Positions 1-8,143 of a stretch of DNA of 64,000 bases are shown here, piece after piece. The DNA is taken from the NCBI RefSeq assembly GCF_018139565.1, contig NZ_JAGSPK010000006.1, positions 264,153 through 328,152 of the forward strand. The letters are read 5' to 3'. Every line of letters starts with the position of its first letter. Position 1 is the first letter of the stretch. Position numbers and translations under genes: made by a program. The notes under the pieces were generated by a model. It searched no databases. It was not told the DNA's origin and saw only the letters and a list, made by a program, of their open reading frames with translations. The stretch is from Cognatundibacterium rivi. Lineage in GTDB: Bacteria > Pseudomonadota > Gammaproteobacteria > Burkholderiales > Burkholderiaceae_D.

Positions 1-923
1 CCGAGCTGGTCAATGTCAAGCTGGATAAGGCCAAGCGTATCGCTGTCGTTGGTGCGGGGCCAGCTGGCCTTAGTTTTGCGACGACGGCTGCCAGCCGCGG
101 GCATGATGTCACCTTATTTGATGCGGGTGCTGAGATCGGCGGGCAATTCAATATTGCGAAACAAGTACCGGGTAAAGAAGAGTTTTATGAAACCCTGCGT
201 TATTTTGCGAAGCAGATCACACTGACTGGCGTCAAACTTCGTCTGAACACGCTGGTGACGGCTGGCGAATTAAACGCGTTTGACGAAGTCGTTCTGGCAA
301 CCGGCATCACACCGCGGACGCCGGAAATCGACGGTGTGACTCATCCAAAAGTATTGAGTTACCTCGACGTATTGCGCGATAAGAAAGCCGTTGGAAAAAC
401 CGTCGCGATTATCGGTGCCGGAGGCATAGGTTTTGACGTGGCGGAATACCTGAGTCACAGCGGTACCAGCCCAAGTCTGGACCCGAAAAAATTCTTCGCT
501 GAATGGGGTGTCGATACCAGCTATCAGACAGTAGGCGGTTTGACCGAAGCCGAAATCGACATGCCTGCACGACAAATTTTTCTGTTGCAACGTAAGGTCT
601 CTAAAGTGGGCGACGGCTTGGGTAAAACCACAGGCTGGATACATCGTACCGGGCTGAAGAATCGCGGCGTGCATATGTTTGCGGGCGTCACTTACAACAA
701 GATTGATGATGCGGGCTTACATGTGACGATCGATGGTCAGCAAAAAACACTGCCAGTTGATAACGTCATTCTGTGTGCAGGTCAGGAGCCGCGCCGTGAT
801 TTGCAAGCAGCTTTGGAAGCAGCCGGAAAAACCGTGCATCTGATCGGTGGCGCTGATGTTGCCGCTGAACTAGATGCAAAACGGGCGATTAATCAGGGCA
901 CACGTCTGGCAGCAACGATCTGA
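1..923 (+). CDS. fadH: NADPH-dependent 2,4-dienoyl-CoA reductase, C-terminal part (partial)
   Basis: The reading frame is open from the first bases (codons in phase with base 3), so the gene begins before the window; about 306 residues are visible. FadH reduces 2,4-dienoyl-CoA esters during beta-oxidation of polyunsaturated fatty acids using FMN, FAD, a 4Fe-4S cluster and NADPH. The visible part is the flavin/pyridine nucleotide half: a GAGPAG dinucleotide motif at bases 51-68, a second GAGGIG motif at 414-431, and the LGKTTGWIHR stretch typical of this family. The FMN-binding TIM barrel and cluster cysteines would lie upstream, outside the window. It is followed after 23 bases by an NTF2-like gene, probably co-transcribed. 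Other old-yellow-enzyme relatives share the architecture, so the precise substrate is inferred. Confidence 0.88.
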   Translation, partial: ELVNVKLDKAKRIAVVGAGPAGLSFATTAASRGHDVTLFDAGAEIGGQFNIAKQVPGKEEFYETLRYFAKQITLTGVKLRLNTLVTAGELNAFDEVVLATGITPRTPEIDGVTHPKVLSYLDVLRDKKAVGKTVAIIGAGGIGFDVAEYLSHSGTSPSLDPKKFFAEWGVDTSYQTVGGLTEAEIDMPARQIFLLQRKVSKVGDGLGKTTGWIHRTGLKNRGVHMFAGVTYNKIDDAGLHVTIDGQQKTLPVDNVILCAGQEPRRDLQAALEAAGKTVHLIGGADVAAELDAKRAINQGTRLAATI

Positions 924-946
924 CCACACAGCGGGAGGAGACCTTT

Positions 947-1384
947 ATGAATCAATTACACCCACAAGCAACCGCATCATTACAACGCTGGCATCAGATG
1001 ATTGCCGCCCGCGATCTCAATGGACTGGCGGAAATCGTTCACCCTGAAGCGGTATTCCGTTCCCCGATGGCGCACCAGCCGTATGCCAGTGCGCAGGCTG
1101 TTGTGTTGATTCTGGGCACGGTGATACAGGTATTTCAAGACTTTACTTATCACCGTGAATTCGTGTCTGACGACGGGCTCAATGTTGTGCTTGAATTCAG
1201 TGCCCGGGTTGGCGACAAGCAGCTCAAGGGGATTGATATGATTGCTTTCGACGATGCCGGCAAGATACGGGATTTTGAAGTAATGGTCAGACCGATGAGT
1301 GGCTTACAGGCACTAGGTCAGGAAATGGGAGCCAGACTGGCGCAGTATTTACCTGCCTATAAAGCTGCTAAAGCGGCAGAGTGA
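947..1384 (+). CDS. NTF2-like / SnoaL-fold protein
   Basis: This 145-residue protein has the look of the NTF2-like (SnoaL-type) cone-shaped fold: an N-terminal helix containing RWHQMIAARDL, a HPEAVFRSP segment near residue 30, and a C-terminal strand region with FEVMVRP. Proteins of this fold act as small-molecule isomerases, hydrolases or binding proteins, and nothing here defines a substrate. A GGGAGGAG ribosome binding site sits about eight bases before the ATG. It follows fadH by 23 bases in the same direction and faces another NTF2-like gene (1438-1878) convergently, so two proteins of the same fold lie end to end. Family assignment is fairly safe; function is unknown. Confidence 0.75.
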   Translation: MNQLHPQATASLQRWHQMIAARDLNGLAEIVHPEAVFRSPMAHQPYASAQAVVLILGTVIQVFQDFTYHREFVSDDGLNVVLEFSARVGDKQLKGIDMIAFDDAGKIRDFEVMVRPMSGLQALGQEMGARLAQYLPAYKAAKAAE

Positions 1385-1437
1385 CGCTGACAAATACCGG
1401 ATACGGCGGCGGATATTACCGCATATTCCGTAGACGC

Positions 1438-1878
1438 TTACTTGTTCGCTGCCCGCTTTAACAAACGCATCAGACCGCCGAGTACCGGGAGCTTTTCGTA
1501 CAGTTCCTCGGCGGCATCCCAATAATCCCTGTGCATGGTGACGCGGCCATCAGTCGCAAAGCAGATGTGGGTGGCGCCACGTATGCATTGTTCTTCAGTG
1601 CTGAAACGCTTCATCGTGAACAGGAAATCCCAGCATAAAAATGCGTTGTCGCCTTGCAGTACGGTAGAGGTCACCAGAAAGCGCGGCTGATTGACCTGCT
1701 CAAACATATGCAGAAAAATCTGCTTGATATGATTGCTGCCGCGCACCTCATTAAACGGGTCTTTGAAATACGCATCTTCGGTATAAATACGCTCAATATC
1801 ATCGACCCCGTTGAGGCTGATGGTTTCAAAAAAACTCACCAGTTTATCCAGACTGGCCTGATGTTCCTGAGGGCTCAT
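1438..1878 (-). CDS. NTF2-like / SnoaL-fold protein, last gene of lipid operon
   Basis: The 146-residue product has an NTF2-like pattern: IERIYTEDAYFKDPFNEVRG near residues 30-50, then alternating strands ending in HRDYWDAAEELYEKLP. DYWD-type endings are common in SnoaL-like proteins found beside SDR and cyclopropane synthase genes. Its ATG begins immediately after the stop codon of the SDR gene at 1879-2646, so translation is probably coupled. It is the last gene of the seven-gene minus-strand cluster starting at 7181. A role as a small-molecule-binding or accessory protein in lipid modification is inferred only from this position. Confidence 0.75.
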   Translation of the reverse strand: MSPQEHQASLDKLVSFFETISLNGVDDIERIYTEDAYFKDPFNEVRGSNHIKQIFLHMFEQVNQPRFLVTSTVLQGDNAFLCWDFLFTMKRFSTEEQCIRGATHICFATDGRVTMHRDYWDAAEELYEKLPVLGGLMRLLKRAANK

Positions 1879-2646
1879 TTATAGTCCTGTCACTTTGTGT
1901 ACGAGATAAAAGTAACTGCGATAAGGCAGTAAGCGTGCTAACCGCAGCCAGTTAGTAAAACGTTTCGGGAAGTGGATATGAAATTCACCTCGCTCCAGAC
2001 CCCGCACCAGTGCTTGCGCTGCAGCTGGCGCTGTCATTAAGGCCGGCATCTCGAAATCATTATTTGCCGTCATCGGTGTGGCGACAAAGCCCGGATTAAT
2101 CATATACACCCCAATGTTTTTCGGATGCAGATCCACATACAGTGATTCGCACAGATTAATGATCGCCGCCTTACTTGGACCGTATGCCAGCGCTTTTGGC
2201 AAACCGGAATAACCGGCAACCGAACCGACGATACCGATACCGCCGGAACCCTGTTTTAACAAGGTAGGCAGTACAACCTCCAGACACTGATAGACCCCAC
2301 GCACGTTGACGTTGAGCACGTGATTGGCATCGGCGAGATTAAAACTGTCTGCTCGCATTTCATTGTAGGCGCCAGCGACGACTAAAACCAGATCAAGCTG
2401 GTGCCATTCTGCGAGCAACTGTGTATGCGCTGTTTGTAAGCTAACGAGGTCTGTCATATCCAGCGGCAAGGCCAATGCTTGCGGGAAGACTTGCGCGATG
2501 TGTCGCAGTTGCTCCCCGTTACGTGCTGACAGCGCTACACTCGCGCCTTTGGTCAGCAGCAACCGCGCTACTTCGGCACCGATTCCGGTTGATGCGCCGA
2601 TGATCCAGACACGCTTTCCTTGCCAGTCACGTATGCGCGGATTCAT
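1879..2646 (-). CDS. Short-chain dehydrogenase/reductase (SDR)
   Basis: This is a classical SDR of 255 residues. The Rossmann nucleotide-binding motif GASTGIG is at residues 17-23, an NVNVRG segment follows, and the active site is the YGPSK (YxxxK) motif with the upstream catalytic serine in GSVAGYSG. The substrate is not predictable; position in a lipid-modification cluster suggests a fatty-acyl or other lipid-derived alcohol/ketone. The ATG overlaps the stop of the DUF3833 gene by four bases (ATGA), and the stop abuts the next gene directly, so it sits inside a tightly coupled operon. A hydrophobic C-terminal stretch may associate it with the membrane. Confidence 0.88.
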   Translation of the reverse strand: MNPRIRDWQGKRVWIIGASTGIGAEVARLLLTKGASVALSARNGEQLRHIAQVFPQALALPLDMTDLVSLQTAHTQLLAEWHQLDLVLVVAGAYNEMRADSFNLADANHVLNVNVRGVYQCLEVVLPTLLKQGSGGIGIVGSVAGYSGLPKALAYGPSKAAIINLCESLYVDLHPKNIGVYMINPGFVATPMTANNDFEMPALMTAPAAAQALVRGLERGEFHIHFPKRFTNWLRLARLLPYRSYFYLVHKVTGL

Positions 2647-3200
2647 TTCATCTGTCCATCACGTTTGGTGAACGACAAGGTGACACTGCCGAGATCAACG
2701 CCAAATTTGCGCATGATCGCCCGGTTCAGCATCACTTTGTCATTCATCAGCACCATCACATCGTCAAAATCAACGTGATACACGGTGCCGTCAACCGGCA
2801 ACGCCAACACGTAATTCCAGTGCAGTGTGTTACCGGAAACGATGCCCTGCGCTTCGCCTATCACGTCCGGGGCAGTCCCTGTAAAGCGATCTGGTGCCGT
2901 CTGTTTCAAGGTCCAGATACGTTTTTGTTTCGTGCCGTCGGAGTAGGTAAAGTCTTCGTCTAGCTTGCCGGTGTCGCCATTCCATTCACAGCGCATGACG
3001 ACCGTGAAGCGTTTGACTATTTTGCCGGAGCGATCCTGAAACATACCCCAGGCGTCAAGCGTGCCATTAAAGTAGTGCTGCAAGGAAAGCTGCGGCTGCT
3101 CTTTCGCATACAGTGCCGGATCGTATTTGCTGGCACAGGATGCTAGTAGCAGACAGGCAGCCAGCACGACAATGTTTTTAAATATGTGATGGAGTTTCAT
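2643..3200 (-). CDS. DUF3833-type lipoprotein
   Basis: The preferred start is the ATG at 3200 because it places a lipoprotein signal peptide at the N-terminus: KLHHIFKNIVVLAACLLLASC, with the lipobox cysteine about 22 residues in. A longer reading frame to 3347 would put a non-signal sequence in front. The mature part (DAWGMFQDRSGKIVKRFTV) and length (185 residues) fit the DUF3833 family, lipocalin-like proteins found beside cfa and chalcone-isomerase-like genes. Its biochemical role is not known; a lipid-binding envelope function is an inference. It lies 25 bases after the chalcone-isomerase-like gene and overlaps the SDR start by four bases. Confidence 0.82.
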   Translation of the reverse strand: MKLHHIFKNIVVLAACLLLASCASKYDPALYAKEQPQLSLQHYFNGTLDAWGMFQDRSGKIVKRFTVVMRCEWNGDTGKLDEDFTYSDGTKQKRIWTLKQTAPDRFTGTAPDVIGEAQGIVSGNTLHWNYVLALPVDGTVYHVDFDDVMVLMNDKVMLNRAIMRKFGVDLGSVTLSFTKRDGQMK

Positions 3201-3225
3201 AGTGTCTTTCAGCAGAGACGGAAAG

Positions 3226-3792
3226 TCATTGATAGGTTTTTTCCAGATTGCCCAGCAGCTTGCTGCGGAGATCCGGCGCGGAGGTTTTTTTGTCCAGCCA
3301 GATTGCAAAAAAAGAGCGCGCAAATTCCGGGTCGCGAATTTCACCAAGGAATTTCCCGTTCAGATAAAAACGCGCCGCCTCATTTGGGATGTGTATGCCG
3401 GTAATCCTGCTGCCTTCTTTGACATCCGGAAATATTCCTTTCATCTGCAGTAACCATCGCTGTCTTTGTTCCGCTGTGCCGAGTTTCAGTTTGTCGATTT
3501 CATCAATACTGGTTTCCGCGATTTTGTTACCGTATAAATTTCTGGCGTAGGTCAGATCGAGCGCAAAACGTTGCCGCATGTCAGGATTGCTGCCGGCTGG
3601 CAGCCACAGTGCCGCGTCATAAATGGTCAGACCGAACCAGCGATACGTACCGCTTCCCTGCAATACTGCTTGCGGTATCTCATCGCGTATCGGCGGTGGC
3701 ACCTCATTCGCAGCAGCCCACGCACTGCCGAATAAACAGCAGGCACAGAGCAGCCACAGCAACAAAGAATTGCGCACGGAAATAGCGATCAT
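3226..3792 (-). CDS. Chalcone-isomerase-like exported protein
   Basis: The start at 3792 is chosen because its ATG overlaps the cfa stop (ATGA) and is followed by a clear signal peptide ending near AWAANEV. The mature protein has VLQGSGTYRWFGLTIYDAALW and a C-terminal FAIWLDKKTSAPDLRSKLLG, the signature of the bacterial chalcone-isomerase-like family. The 188-residue length is normal. In this family the plant enzyme's catalytic chemistry is not generally demonstrated; several members bind fatty acids. The operon also holds a CFA-type methyltransferase, so a periplasmic role with modified fatty acids is plausible but inferred. Confidence 0.84.
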   Translation of the reverse strand: MIAISVRNSLLLWLLCACCLFGSAWAAANEVPPPIRDEIPQAVLQGSGTYRWFGLTIYDAALWLPAGSNPDMRQRFALDLTYARNLYGNKIAETSIDEIDKLKLGTAEQRQRWLLQMKGIFPDVKEGSRITGIHIPNEAARFYLNGKFLGEIRDPEFARSFFAIWLDKKTSAPDLRSKLLGNLEKTYQ

Positions 3793-5033
3793 TTTTTGAT
3801 TAAGGTAAATTGCGCCACATCGATATTTCCGGCGCGGAATCCGGCTTCGCAATAGGCAAGATAAAATTCCCAGGTGCGTAAAAACTCCTCATCAAATCCC
3901 TGCGCTCTGACTTCCGCCAGTTTTTCCATGAATGCTTTACGCCACTCCAGTAAAGTGCGCGCGTAATCAAGACCGAAAGTAAATGTATCTATTACCTGCA
4001 AGCCGTGTTGTTCTGCCAGCTGGTGAAATTTGCCTATCGATGGCAACATGCCACCGGGAAAAATATATTGCTGAATGAAATCGGTGCCTTTGCGATAGCG
4101 CTCAAATAATTCATCGGCAATCGTGATGCTTTGTATGCAGGCACGCCCACCCTGTTTCAGATTGCGCTGCAGACAGGCGAAATAGCCGGGCCAGTATTCT
4201 TCACCGACGGCTTCAAACATTTCTATCGACGCGATGGCATCGTAGTCACCGTGGGCATCGCGGTAATCCTGTATCTGCAGATCGCTGCGTGCATGCAGGC
4301 CGGCGCGCTGCAGGCGTTCGCGGGCGAAATGCAATTGCTCGGTGGAGAGTGTCAGTCCGGTCACGTGCGCCTGCGCATCGCGTGTCGCCATCTCAGCGAA
4401 ACCACCCCAGCCACAGCCAATTTCCAATACTTTGGCTTGCGCAGGCAGATTCAGTTGTTGCAGGATGCGACGGTATTTCATCTGTTGCGCATCGTGCAGA
4501 CTTTCCACCTGATCCGAGGAAAAGATGGCGCTGGAATAGGTCATGGAAGGATCCAGCCACAGACGATAAAAGTCATTACCGATATCGTAATGTGCATGAA
4601 TATTTTTTTTGCTGCCTGCTTTTGAGTTCCGGTTTAACAGGTGTTTGATACGATACAAAAGATTGCCCCACCATGTGCCGTAGATGACGGATTCGAGTTG
4701 GACACGGTTGCGCGTGATCAGCTCTATCAGTCCCGCCAGATGCGTGGTTGTCCAGTGACCGGCAATATAACTCTCAGCAAAACCGATATCGCCGGATTTC
4801 AGAACCGCGCGACAGATTTGCCAGTTGCGCATTTCCAGCGTCACGTGGCGATTACCATCATCGGCGCGGCCAAAATACGCGATCTGCCCATCCGGAAACT
4901 GTATGCTCAGGCTGCCGTGTTCCAGCCGCTTCAGTAAGCCAATAACAAAGCGGGCTTCGGCCGGAAACTGCGTGGTGTCCAGTTGTTTTGTCTGACTGCT
5001 GTCAGGCGACAAAGTAGGATGCAAAGTGCTCAT
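3789..5033 (-). CDS. cfa: Cyclopropane-fatty-acyl-phospholipid synthase family methyltransferase
   Basis: The protein of 414 residues belongs to the CFA/mycolic acid methyltransferase family, which uses SAM to methylate double bonds of phospholipid acyl chains. Visible marks are HYDIGNDFY at residues 148-156, SMTYS at 163-167, the SAM-binding loop LEIGCGWGG at 203-211 and EMFEAVGEEYW further on. Length matches other full-size CFA-like enzymes. Its start overlaps the DUF1365 stop by four bases and its stop overlaps the next ATG. Enzymes in this particular gene setting (FAD oxidoreductase, DUF1365 partner) may make methylated or furan fatty acids rather than true cyclopropanes; the sequence alone does not settle this. 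Confidence 0.9.
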   Translation of the reverse strand: MSTLHPTLSPDSSQTKQLDTTQFPAEARFVIGLLKRLEHGSLSIQFPDGQIAYFGRADDGNRHVTLEMRNWQICRAVLKSGDIGFAESYIAGHWTTTHLAGLIELITRNRVQLESVIYGTWWGNLLYRIKHLLNRNSKAGSKKNIHAHYDIGNDFYRLWLDPSMTYSSAIFSSDQVESLHDAQQMKYRRILQQLNLPAQAKVLEIGCGWGGFAEMATRDAQAHVTGLTLSTEQLHFARERLQRAGLHARSDLQIQDYRDAHGDYDAIASIEMFEAVGEEYWPGYFACLQRNLKQGGRACIQSITIADELFERYRKGTDFIQQYIFPGGMLPSIGKFHQLAEQHGLQVIDTFTFGLDYARTLLEWRKAFMEKLAEVRAQGFDEEFLRTWEFYLAYCEAGFRAGNIDVAQFTLIKK

Positions 5034-5863
5034 CGGCTAACCTCTTGCGATGGTGGAGTTGGTTTGGAAAAAAATGGAACGCGTTTTAACCACAGGCGTA
5101 ATGCCTGAATGTGGATGCGGGCAACGACACCGAAAGTCATCAGCGGGTAGCGCAACATCACTCTGACGATCTGTTGATCTCCCATTGCCTGCTCTTCACC
5201 GGAAACGCTGGTGATCAGTAGCGGCCCCTGGTGATCGTCATAATCAATTCTGGCGATGTGGCGTATGTTGTGCTGCCCTTCACGTTCACGTGCTTGTGTC
5301 TGTAAAAAACGGAAGCGGTAATGGCCTTCTACTGCACAGAAAGGCGAGACATGAAAGATTTTTTTTGCATGGAGTTCCTGCCCGTTGATCAGCGTGTCGC
5401 CTTGCTCCAGCAAATACAGATGTTTTTCACCAAAGGTATTGCTGACCTCGCAGATGATCGCTCTGAGGCTGCCATCATGACGGTGACAAAACCAGAATGA
5501 CACAGGATTAAATACATAGCCTAGGACACGCGGAAAACACTGCAGCAAGATTTCGCCATCAGCATCGTTGATGCCGTGCTCGTGCAATATTGCATCCAAC
5601 CAGTCACAGAGGGTCCGCTGCCCATCGCCATGATCTTTGTCGAAAAATGACAGCAGGTTGAAACGATTATGCGAAAAAAAGCGATACGGCATTGACACGG
5701 TCTGTGCCGTCATGGCGCGTACTGGGACACGGATGAAAAAGACGCCATAGCGAAACGCATTTTTTGCCGGACGCAGGCGTTTATGCAAGACCTCACCGGT
5801 ACACAGACGTATCGTCGGTGATGCGGTTTGCTGTTTCAGTGTGGCGTTATCTGCTGGTGTCAT
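5030..5863 (-). CDS. DUF1365 family protein
   Basis: This 277-residue protein fits the DUF1365 family: it begins with LCTGEVLHKRLRPAKNAF, carries FNLLSFFDKDHGDG and has the conserved FNPVSFWFCH block near residue 130. Members nearly always lie between an FAD oxidoreductase and a CFA-type synthase, as here. Biochemical function is not established. The gene starts 31 bases after the oxidoreductase stop and its TGA overlaps the cfa ATG. The family call is firm on motifs and context; involvement in fatty acid modification is inferred from the neighbours. Confidence 0.87.
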   Translation of the reverse strand: MTPADNATLKQQTASPTIRLCTGEVLHKRLRPAKNAFRYGVFFIRVPVRAMTAQTVSMPYRFFSHNRFNLLSFFDKDHGDGQRTLCDWLDAILHEHGINDADGEILLQCFPRVLGYVFNPVSFWFCHRHDGSLRAIICEVSNTFGEKHLYLLEQGDTLINGQELHAKKIFHVSPFCAVEGHYRFRFLQTQAREREGQHNIRHIARIDYDDHQGPLLITSVSGEEQAMGDQQIVRVMLRYPLMTFGVVARIHIQALRLWLKRVPFFSKPTPPSQEVSR

Positions 5864-5894
5864 CGTTTATTGGGCTGAGATAAAGCGAGCGCTG

Positions 5895-7181
5895 TTAAGC
5901 CGCAAGTGGTCTCACTAGCGGCTGGCTGGCGATAATATTTTTTGCGACGCGTAAACCGGATTTCAGGCCATCTTCGTGGAAGCCGTAACCCGTCCAAGCC
6001 CCGGCAAACCAGATCTGCCGCTGGCCCTGTATCTGATTCAGTATGGTTTGCGCTTTCACAGCTGCCGCATCAAACACAGGGTGCGCATAATCAAAGCTGG
6101 CGATCACTTTTTCAGGTGCCGGTTCTTCAATCGGATTCAGACTGACAATCACCGGAGTGGTGAACGGCAGTGGCTGCAATTGATTGATCAGATAATGCAC
6201 GCAGACTTGCGGCTCTTTTCCGTTCGCACTCTGGTAATTCCAGGCAGACCAGGCTTTGCGGTTCTCCGGCAAAAAGCTGGCGTCAGTGTGCAGTACCGCG
6301 CGGTTAGGCTGGTATTTCACGGCAGACAGTATTTGCTGCTCTGTGGTGGTGCTGTCTGTCAGCATTTTCAACGACTGATCGCTGTGTGTTGCCATGACGA
6401 CGTGGTCAAATTCTTCAATACCTCTTGCTGATATGACGCTGACCCGTCCTGATGCACTGCTCTGTACCGCGCTGACTGGCGCATGCAGATAGGTGTGCGC
6501 AATATGTGGCAGCAGTTGTTCAACATAATGTCGTGCACCGCCTTTGACGGTGCGCCATTGCGGCCTGTCGTTGACTTGCAATAGACCGTGGTTGTGGCAG
6601 AAATTCACGAACGACGACAAAGGAAATTCCATCATGGTCGCAGTCGGGCAAGACCAGATGCAGGCGGCCATCGGCAACAGATACCAATGAATAAATTCAT
6701 CGCTGTAACGATGCTGCTGCAAAAACTGACCCAACGGGATGTGGAAATCATGTGTTGCTTCCGCTTTTGCCATCGCGGTAGTCTGTTTATTGAAACGCAG
6801 GATGTCGCGCAGCATGCGCAGAAAGCGCGGGTTCAACAAATTCCGACGTTGTGTGAACACCGTATCCAGATTAGCTCCAGCCCATTCCAGATATCGTCCG
6901 GCTATCGGCATTTTGACTGAGAACGACATATCCGTCGCGACGGTTTCTATCTTCAGATCTTTAAATAATCTGACCAGATTCGGATAGGTTTTGTGATTAA
7001 ACACCAGGAAGCCTGTATCGACGCCATAGGTTTTACCTTCCAGCGTCACATCAACGGTGTGCGTGTGTCCGCCAAAATAACTGTCTGCCTCAAACAGACT
7101 GACTTCGTGGTGTGCGCGAGATAATTCATAAGCGCAGGAGAGGCCGGAGATGCCGGAACCGATGACCGCAATTTTCATCAT
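5895..7181 (-). CDS. FAD-dependent oxidoreductase (amine-oxidase/desaturase-like)
   Basis: The 428-residue product opens with an FAD-binding Rossmann motif, AVIGSGISGLSCAYELS (GSGISG at residues 8-13), followed by a GGHTHTVD segment and a C-terminal FAGAWTGYGFHEDGLKSG that closes the flavin site. This places it in the NAD(P)-binding/amine oxidase superfamily close to proteins encoded next to DUF1365 and cfa genes in many proteobacteria. It is the first gene of the seven-gene operon and probably catalyses a redox step on acyl chains; that role is inferred. Two consecutive ATG codons begin the frame, at 7181 and 7178, and either could be used. Confidence 0.87.
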   Translation of the reverse strand: MMKIAVIGSGISGLSCAYELSRAHHEVSLFEADSYFGGHTHTVDVTLEGKTYGVDTGFLVFNHKTYPNLVRLFKDLKIETVATDMSFSVKMPIAGRYLEWAGANLDTVFTQRRNLLNPRFLRMLRDILRFNKQTTAMAKAEATHDFHIPLGQFLQQHRYSDEFIHWYLLPMAACIWSCPTATMMEFPLSSFVNFCHNHGLLQVNDRPQWRTVKGGARHYVEQLLPHIAHTYLHAPVSAVQSSASGRVSVISARGIEEFDHVVMATHSDQSLKMLTDSTTTEQQILSAVKYQPNRAVLHTDASFLPENRKAWSAWNYQSANGKEPQVCVHYLINQLQPLPFTTPVIVSLNPIEEPAPEKVIASFDYAHPVFDAAAVKAQTILNQIQGQRQIWFAGAWTGYGFHEDGLKSGLRVAKNIIASQPLVRPLAA

Positions 7182-7341
7182 TTTTTAACGATAAATTTTT
7201 TTTCTAATGAATGCCGCCAAGCAGCTTGCATTCCCGACTTACGCTTATTTCAGCCACATTCTGTTACCAATCTGACCGGGAGGAAATACAGATTCCTGCC
7301 CGTTGCCGATACGCCTGAGTTAAAATGTGACCTGATATTTC

Positions 7342-7367
7342 ATTTCGTGACTGATCAGTCACGAAAT
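7342..7367. promoter_or_regulatory. Perfect 26-bp palindrome, candidate TetR operator
   Basis: Thirteen bases, ATTTCGTGACTGA, are followed immediately by their exact reverse complement, giving a gapless 26-bp palindrome centred between 7354 and 7355. It lies 33 bases before the tetR ATG and about 160 bases before the divergent lipid operon. Its right edge runs into TATACT (7367-7372), which could be a -10 box for tetR. The TGACTGATCAGTCA core resembles known TetR-family operators. Binding by the adjacent regulator is inferred. Confidence 0.75.
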
Positions 7368-7399
7368 ATACTACAAAGTTTAAAGTTGTACAGAAAAAA

Positions 7400-8029
7400 A
7401 TGATAAAGCTAAAAATTCCCTTTAAAAAACAGCAGTTTGACGCACGTGAAGAAGCGATTATTGATGCAGTCAATCATCTTTTATCCGATAAAGGGTATGA
7501 CCTGATGACGATGGATGATGTTGCTGATGCGGTCGGTATCGCGAAAGGTAGTCTGTACAAACACTTTTCTTCGAAAGAAAAACTGGCCGCGGCCGCACTG
7601 ACCCGTCTGCTGAAAGCAACACTGGAAGAATTAGATACTCTGCCGGAAGACATGCCGGCGATAGAAAAAATCCGGCACATCCTTGCCTGGTCGCTGCGTT
7701 TGCGTTTGCAAGGGGGCGTGCCGCATTTGCCATCGACAAGCCGCGCTTTGCAACGTAGCCTGATGCTGAATCTCGATTATGTGACCGTGGCTTTACGGAT
7801 CAACAAGCGTTTTTATGCACTGGTGGCAACGGCACGTAAGCAAGGCGCTTTGACGGCGCTGGTGCCGGATGATGTGCTGGTGTACACCTTGTATTCGCGC
7901 GCCTGCGATCCGACGATGGAGTTTTTGGTGCGCGACCAGCGCTTGACGCATGAGCAGATCGTCGCAGCGATGGTGCATGCCACCATAGGGGGATTTTTGT
8001 CAGAGCAGGCGAGAACATCGGCCACGTAA
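7400..8029 (+). CDS. TetR family transcriptional regulator
   Basis: This 209-residue protein has the N-terminal TetR helix-turn-helix: IDAVNHLLSDKGYD, then MTMDDVADAVGIAKGS and LYKHFSSKEKLAAAAL at about residues 33-65. The C-terminal ligand domain is not recognisable to a specific class. It is divergent from the lipid operon (5895-7181) and carries a perfect palindrome just upstream of its own start, so autoregulation and control of the divergent operon are likely. The inducer is unknown; a fatty acid or acyl-CoA would fit the neighbours but is speculation. A strong bidirectional terminator follows. Confidence 0.9.
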   Translation: MIKLKIPFKKQQFDAREEAIIDAVNHLLSDKGYDLMTMDDVADAVGIAKGSLYKHFSSKEKLAAAALTRLLKATLEELDTLPEDMPAIEKIRHILAWSLRLRLQGGVPHLPSTSRALQRSLMLNLDYVTVALRINKRFYALVATARKQGALTALVPDDVLVYTLYSRACDPTMEFLVRDQRLTHEQIVAAMVHATIGGFLSEQARTSAT

Positions 8030-8068
8030 GCGCTCTTTTCTGGTTGCTCCAACCGTGTACTACATCAT

Positions 8069-8113
8069 AAAAAAGGCTGGAAGCCCTCATAAACAGGGGC
8101 TTCCAGCCTTTTT
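8069..8113. terminator. Bidirectional rho-independent terminator
   Basis: A perfect stem (GGCTGGAAGCCC paired with GGGCTTCCAGCC) is flanked by A-rich sequence on the left and TTTTT on the right, so it can end transcription in both directions. It sits between the convergent tetR and glutathione peroxidase genes. Confidence 0.93.
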
Positions 8114-8143
8114 GTCAACGGCGTTTGTGTACAGGCCGTGGGC

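Noticed and set aside
7264..7473. Minus-strand frame across the tetR promoter region
   Set aside because: It covers the palindrome and the tetR start and has no ribosome binding site; best explained as a shadow frame.
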